A DNA stretch of 64,000 nucleotides from Campylobacter sputorum (GTDB lineage Bacteria; Campylobacterota; Campylobacteria; Campylobacterales; Campylobacteraceae): positions 1 through 64,000 of the forward strand of contig NZ_CP019685.1 of NCBI RefSeq assembly GCF_002220775.1, read 5' to 3'. Position 1 is the first letter of the stretch. Every line of letters starts with the position of its first letter. Positions 60,421 to 64,000 of this stretch are shown one piece after another. Below the pieces are notes generated by a model. That model searched no databases and was not told where the DNA came from. It saw nothing but the letters and a program-made list of their open reading frames with translations. The position numbers and the translations under genes are program-made.

Positions 60421-61213
60421 ACAAAGCCTTTTGTATTTTTAAAGTTTGCTCAACTACTTTTTCAAATTCATCTAAATTTAACATATTTGGTCCATCGCAA
60501 AGTGCCTCACACGGATTTATATGAGTTTCGTAAAAGAATCCATCTACGCCAACTGCCGCTGCCGCTCTTGCAAGATATGGTACAAATTTAGCATCTCCTC
60601 CACTTTTTCCATTCAAAGCCCCAGGCATTTGAACTGAGTGAGTTGCATCAAATATAACTGGTGCAAATTCTCTCATTATAGGCAAACTTCTCATATCCAC
60701 AACTAAATTTGAGTATCCAAAAGTTGAACCCCTTTCAGTTAGCCAAACGCCACTATTTAAAGCAACTTTATAGCCAAACTCATTAACGCCTCTAGTTTCT
60801 AAAACCTTTTTAACACTATGTTTCATCTGATCTGGTGCTAAAAACTGCCCTTTTTTAATATTTACAATAGACGAAGTTTTTGCAGCTGCAACCAACAAAT
60901 CAGTTTGCCTACATAAAAAAGCTGGAATTTGTAAAATATCAGCCACCTCGCTAACAGGTTCTGCTTGATAACTTTCGTGAATATCGGTTAAAATTTTGTA
61001 TCCAAATTTTTCTTTAACTTCAGCTAAAATTTCACAACCTTTTTCAAGTCCAGGTCCGCGAAATGAGTTAATGCTTGTGCGATTTGCCTTATCAAAACTT
61101 GATTTAAAATAAAAATCTATCCTATCATCTTTTGCAAAACTCTCTAATCTTTTTGCTATTTCAAAAACTAACTCTTTGCTTTCTATTACGCATGGTCCAG
61201 CTATTAAAATCAT
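60413..61213 (-). CDS. kdsA: 3-deoxy-8-phosphooctulonate synthase
   Basis: KdsA makes KDO 8-phosphate for lipid A core. The 266-residue TIM-barrel shows AGPCVIES at the start, [29 protein letters not shown], and [18 protein letters not shown]. The cysteine in AGPC is consistent with the metal-dependent class of KdsA. It follows the EamA gene by nine bases. Confidence 0.96.
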   Translation of the reverse strand: MILIAGPCVIESKELVFEIAKRLESFAKDDRIDFYFKSSFDKANRTSINSFRGPGLEKGCEILAEVKEKFGYKILTDIHESYQAEPVSEVADILQIPAFLCRQTDLLVAAAKTSSIVNIKKGQFLAPDQMKHSVKKVLETRGVNEFGYKVALNSGVWLTERGSTFGYSNLVVDMRSLPIMREFAPVIFDATHSVQMPGALNGKSGGDAKFVPYLARAAAAVGVDGFFYETHINPCEALCDGPNMLNLDEFEKVVEQTLKIQKALFE

Positions 61214-61221
61214 ATATTCTC

Positions 61222-62115
61222 CTATTTTTGTGTAGCTACTATCACACCACTGATAATCACTATTATTATACCAAAAAATGCCATTAAATTTGGCAAACTA
61301 TCTCCCATTATAAATCCTATTATCATTGTAAAAATAACATCGCAATATCCAATAGCAGCCACTGCTCCTGCGTATCTTGAAGCAGCATATGCTTTTGTCA
61401 TATAAGTTTGAAAAAGCAAGCCTCCAACTCCCATTAAAACAATGAAAACCCACATATTTGGCGTTGGCATAATAAATTTAGCAAACATAAAGTTAAAAAA
61501 TGGTGGAGTTTGTATAAACTGAGCTACTAGCATACAAACTATCGGTATTAGTGTGCCAGAGAGCATAAAAGATAAAACTATGGTTTTTGTGTCGTAGTAT
61601 TTTCTTAATTCATGCACACTAAGATAAGCAACTGCTGCTAAAAGCCCGTTTATAAGCCCCATTGCGTGTCCCATTTTAAACCCTAAATTTGGTTGCATGA
61701 TGAGTAAAATGCCAATAAATCCAAAAATAATACCAAACCAAGATAATAAATTTAACCTTTCTTTAAAAAGAATTACTCCAAATATTGCTAAAAACATCGG
61801 TGACATTTTTGTAAATGTAAAAGCCTCAGCAAGCCCTATATGAGCGATATTGTGAAAAAAAGCAAGCATTGAGATTGTGCCTAAAAATCCCCTTAAAAAA
61901 AGTATAAATGGCTTTCCGCCTTTATTGTGAGCTCCGTATTTATAGATAGTTACAACAATTATTGCAAGACCGACAATATTTCTAAAAAATGAAACTTCAA
62001 CAGAGCTCATCGAAGAGCTTAAAAGCTTCGCAAAAGCTCCTGTCAAAGCAAAATAAAATGAAGCTAAAACCATGTAATACGCACCAAGGTTTCGCATTAA
62101 AAAACGGTGTAGCAT
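61222..62115 (-). CDS. EamA/DMT-family transporter
   Basis: The 297-residue protein has about ten membrane spans in two EamA repeats ([40 protein letters not shown]). The substrate is unknown. It occupies the position of an integral membrane gene between kdsA and der in C. jejuni from memory. It is divergent from der. Confidence 0.85.
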   Translation of the reverse strand: MLHRFLMRNLGAYYMVLASFYFALTGAFAKLLSSSMSSVEVSFFRNIVGLAIIVVTIYKYGAHNKGGKPFILFLRGFLGTISMLAFFHNIAHIGLAEAFTFTKMSPMFLAIFGVILFKERLNLLSWFGIIFGFIGILLIMQPNLGFKMGHAMGLINGLLAAVAYLSVHELRKYYDTKTIVLSFMLSGTLIPIVCMLVAQFIQTPPFFNFMFAKFIMPTPNMWVFIVLMGVGGLLFQTYMTKAYAASRYAGAVAAIGYCDVIFTMIIGFIMGDSLPNLMAFFGIIIVIISGVIVATQK

Positions 62116-62148
62116 ATACTTCCTTTAATAAAGCTATTATTGTATTAT

Positions 62149-62164
62149 AATCTTACTTAAGATT
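62149..62164. promoter_or_regulatory. Palindrome in the divergent EamA-der promoter region
   Basis: AATCTTA and TAAGATT flank two bases in the 102-base spacer between the divergent genes. A TATAAT overlaps its left edge (62145-62150). It may be an operator or a chance palindrome in a promoter. Confidence 0.3.
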
Positions 62165-62217
62165 TACAAATTTAGCTAAATTTATGTATAATGTAGTTTT
62201 AAATTTAAGGATATTTA

Positions 62218-63606
62218 GTGCAAAAAGTCATACTAATAGGCAGACCAAATGTCGGTAAAAGCTCACTTTTTAATCGTTTAGCTTCTAAAAGAATTGCTAT
62301 AACTAGCGATATTAGCGGAACTACTAGGGATACAAATAAAACTAAAATTGAAATTTTTGATAAAAATTGCATTTTGATAGATTCTGGCGGATTAGACGAT
62401 AGTAGCGAGCTTTTTAAAAATGTTGCAAAAAAAACATTAGATGAAGCAAAAAATGCAGATATTATCGTATTTATGGTTGATGGAAAGTTTATGCCACAAG
62501 ATGAAGATAAAATGCTATTTTACTCACTTTGCAAGTTAAATAAACCTATAAGTTTAGTTGTTAATAAAGTTGATAGCAAAAAAGACGAAGAGCGTAGTTG
62601 GGAGTTTGATTCATTTGGATGTGTAAATACATTTTGTATATCCGTTAGCCATAATGCTGGAGTTGATGAGTTAAAAGAGTGGCTTTACAAACTTTTAGAT
62701 AAAGTTCAAAAGATTGACGATGAAGAGAGTTTTGATGACTTTTTGGAAAATTACTGCACAGATGAGGGCGAAATACTAAAAGAAAAAAATGAAGATTATA
62801 ATCAAAAAAATATAAAAGTAGGCATTATAGGTCGTGTAAATGTCGGTAAAAGCAGCCTTTTAAATGCTCTTGTGAAAGATTCTCGCAGTGTAGTAAGCTC
62901 AGTTGCTGGAACTACGATAGATCCTGTAAATGAAACTTATATTTATAATGATAGAGTTTTTGAATTTGTTGATACTGCAGGCATTAGAAAGCGTGGAAAG
63001 ATAGAAGGTATTGAGAAATTTGCGTTAAATAGAACTGAAAAAATACTAGAAAATACAGATATCGCACTTCTAGTTCTTGATAGTAGTGAGCCTTTAAGTG
63101 AGCTGGATGAACGCATAGCCGGCGTTACTTCTAAATTTGAGCTTGGTATAATCATAGTTTTAAATAAATGGGAAAATAAAAATGAGAAAGAATTTGATGA
63201 GATAAGCTCTGAGATAAGGAATAAATTTAAATTTTTAAGTTATGCCCCAATTATAAGCGTTTCAGCGCTTGGTGGAAAAAGAGTTCACAAGCTTTATGAT
63301 TTGATACTTGAAATTTATAAAAATTTTACACAAAAAATTCAAACATCCAAGTTAAACGAAGCTATAGCTAATGCCATAAAAGAGCACCCAATTCCGAGGG
63401 AAAAAGGCAAAGTAGTGAAAATTTACTACGCAGTTCAGTTTGATAGTGCTCCGCCAAAAATAGCTCTAGTGATGAATAGACCAAAGTCTTTGCATTTTAG
63501 CTACAAAAGATATCTTGCAAACAAACTACGCGAAAACTTTGATTTAGCTGGTGTTCCAGTAATTTTAATTCCAAAGAATAAAAATAAAGATGAAGAAGAA
63601 AAATAA
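62218..63606 (+). CDS. der: Ribosome-associated GTPase Der (EngA)
   Basis: Der is an essential double GTPase for 50S assembly. The 462-residue protein has G1 motifs [14 protein letters not shown] near residue 7 and [15 protein letters not shown] near 204, DSGGL and DTAGI G3 motifs, NKVD and NKWE G4 motifs, and the KH-like C-terminal domain ([16 protein letters not shown]). The start is GTG at 62218 with AAGGA upstream. It overlaps aroK by 17 bases. Confidence 0.97.
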   Translation: MQKVILIGRPNVGKSSLFNRLASKRIAITSDISGTTRDTNKTKIEIFDKNCILIDSGGLDDSSELFKNVAKKTLDEAKNADIIVFMVDGKFMPQDEDKMLFYSLCKLNKPISLVVNKVDSKKDEERSWEFDSFGCVNTFCISVSHNAGVDELKEWLYKLLDKVQKIDDEESFDDFLENYCTDEGEILKEKNEDYNQKNIKVGIIGRVNVGKSSLLNALVKDSRSVVSSVAGTTIDPVNETYIYNDRVFEFVDTAGIRKRGKIEGIEKFALNRTEKILENTDIALLVLDSSEPLSELDERIAGVTSKFELGIIIVLNKWENKNEKEFDEISSEIRNKFKFLSYAPIISVSALGGKRVHKLYDLILEIYKNFTQKIQTSKLNEAIANAIKEHPIPREKGKVVKIYYAVQFDSAPPKIALVMNRPKSLHFSYKRYLANKLRENFDLAGVPVILIPKNKNKDEEEK

Positions 63607-64000
63607 TATAATTTTAATCGGATTTATGGGTGTTGGCAAAGGAAGTGTGGCTAGAGCTTTGTATGAAGAAACGGGACTTTTTGCATTAGATTGTGATGAT
63701 ATGATACAAAGCATTGCAAATATGAAAATAAGACAGATTTTTGAAAAATTTGGCGAAGAGTATTTTAGAAAACTTGAAAGTAATTTGGCAAATTTTTTAC
63801 TTAATAGTGTAGATAATGCTATAATCTCAACTGGCGGAGGATTTTATAAGGTTGAGAATTTAAATGAGCTTGGTATTGTTGTGTATTTAAAAGCGGAATT
63901 TGATTATATTATAAAGCGTCTTGAAAATAGCAAAAATGCGAGTGCTAAATTTAAAAAAAGACCGCTTTTACTAAATTTAAAAAATGCTAAAAAGATACAT
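63590..64000 (+). CDS. aroK: Shikimate kinase (5' part, cut by window end)
   Basis: AroK phosphorylates shikimate on the route to chorismate. The visible 137 codons start [27 protein letters not shown] and contain [20 protein letters not shown], and the STGGGFYK shikimate-binding motif. In the P-loop the residue after GK is Gly followed by Ser, while the usual form is GK-Ser/Thr. The ATG at 63590 lies inside der. The gene continues beyond the window. Confidence 0.92.
   Translation, partial: MKKKNNIILIGFMGVGKGSVARALYEETGLFALDCDDMIQSIANMKIRQIFEKFGEEYFRKLESNLANFLLNSVDNAIISTGGGFYKVENLNELGIVVYLKAEFDYIIKRLENSKNASAKFKKRPLLLNLKNAKKIH

Overview
The window is AT-rich bacterial DNA that opens exactly on the TTG start of dnaA, so it looks like the first 64 kb of a chromosome linearised at dnaA. 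It reads as a Campylobacter (Campylobacterota, formerly Epsilonproteobacteria) of a low-GC lineage. The reasons are protein sequence, a periplasmic (Tat-exported) MfrABE methylmenaquinol:fumarate reductase, a MurF with an N-terminal membrane part, and blocks of gene order that I recall from C. jejuni: accD-rlmH-dksA-membrane protein-dus; fapA-like-ruvA-ddl-yefM-like-hydrolase-murF; pyrF-nusB-ribH-kdsA-EamA-der-aroK. I cannot name the species.

Layout. 0-5 kb: dnaA, a spacer with origin-like features, dnaN, gyrB. 5-12.5 kb: a degenerate EAL protein, queF, an HD-domain protein, the SRP RNA gene on the minus strand overlapping the HD gene's 3' end, a small conserved protein, a PAS-GGDEF-EAL gene broken by a frameshift, a di-haem peroxidase-like cytochrome and a methyltransferase. 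12.4-16.7 kb (minus): recO, dus, membrane protein, dksA, rlmH, accD. 16.8-20.2 kb: an Mla/MCE-type lipid transport operon. 20.2-26.1 kb: FapA-like, ruvA, ddl, antitoxin-like, hydrolase, murF. 26.2-29.9 kb: a D-serine catabolic cluster (YheO-type regulator, RidA, GntP-family permease, DsdA) in which ridA and dsdA are both interrupted. 30-39 kb: atpB, gatB, gpsA, a NagZ-like protein, RarD, a diguanylate cyclase whose start codon abuts a G10 tract, DAHP synthase, phosphoesterase. 39.4-42.5 kb: monohaem cytochrome plus TorA-type reductase. 42.9-46.2 kb: infA, rpmJ, rpsM, rpsK, rpsD, rpoA, rplQ. 46.4-53.4 kb: a decayed sensory and sulfotransferase region (chemoreceptor, AssT, histidine kinase, response regulator, second kinase remnant), every gene carrying at least one lesion. 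53.6-57.3 kb: mfrABE. 57.3-64 kb: an orphan membrane-anchored coiled-coil protein, pyrF, nusB, ribH, two SMR transporters, kdsA, EamA transporter, der and the 5' part of aroK.

The main theme is contrast. The roughly 45 housekeeping genes are all open, whereas eight accessory or sensory genes with a clearly recognisable full-length product carry single-base frameshifts or in-frame stops, and a ninth (a kinase remnant) is more degraded. Most frameshifts sit in A/T runs. Because the lesions avoid essential genes despite equally AT-rich runs there, I favour real gene decay or slipped-strand phase variation over random sequencing error, though raw reads would decide. The most unusual single feature is the G10 (plus A8) tract filling the whole space between a TATAAT box and the GTG start of a diguanylate cyclase. 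No CRISPR array, insertion sequence, tRNA or rRNA gene was seen.
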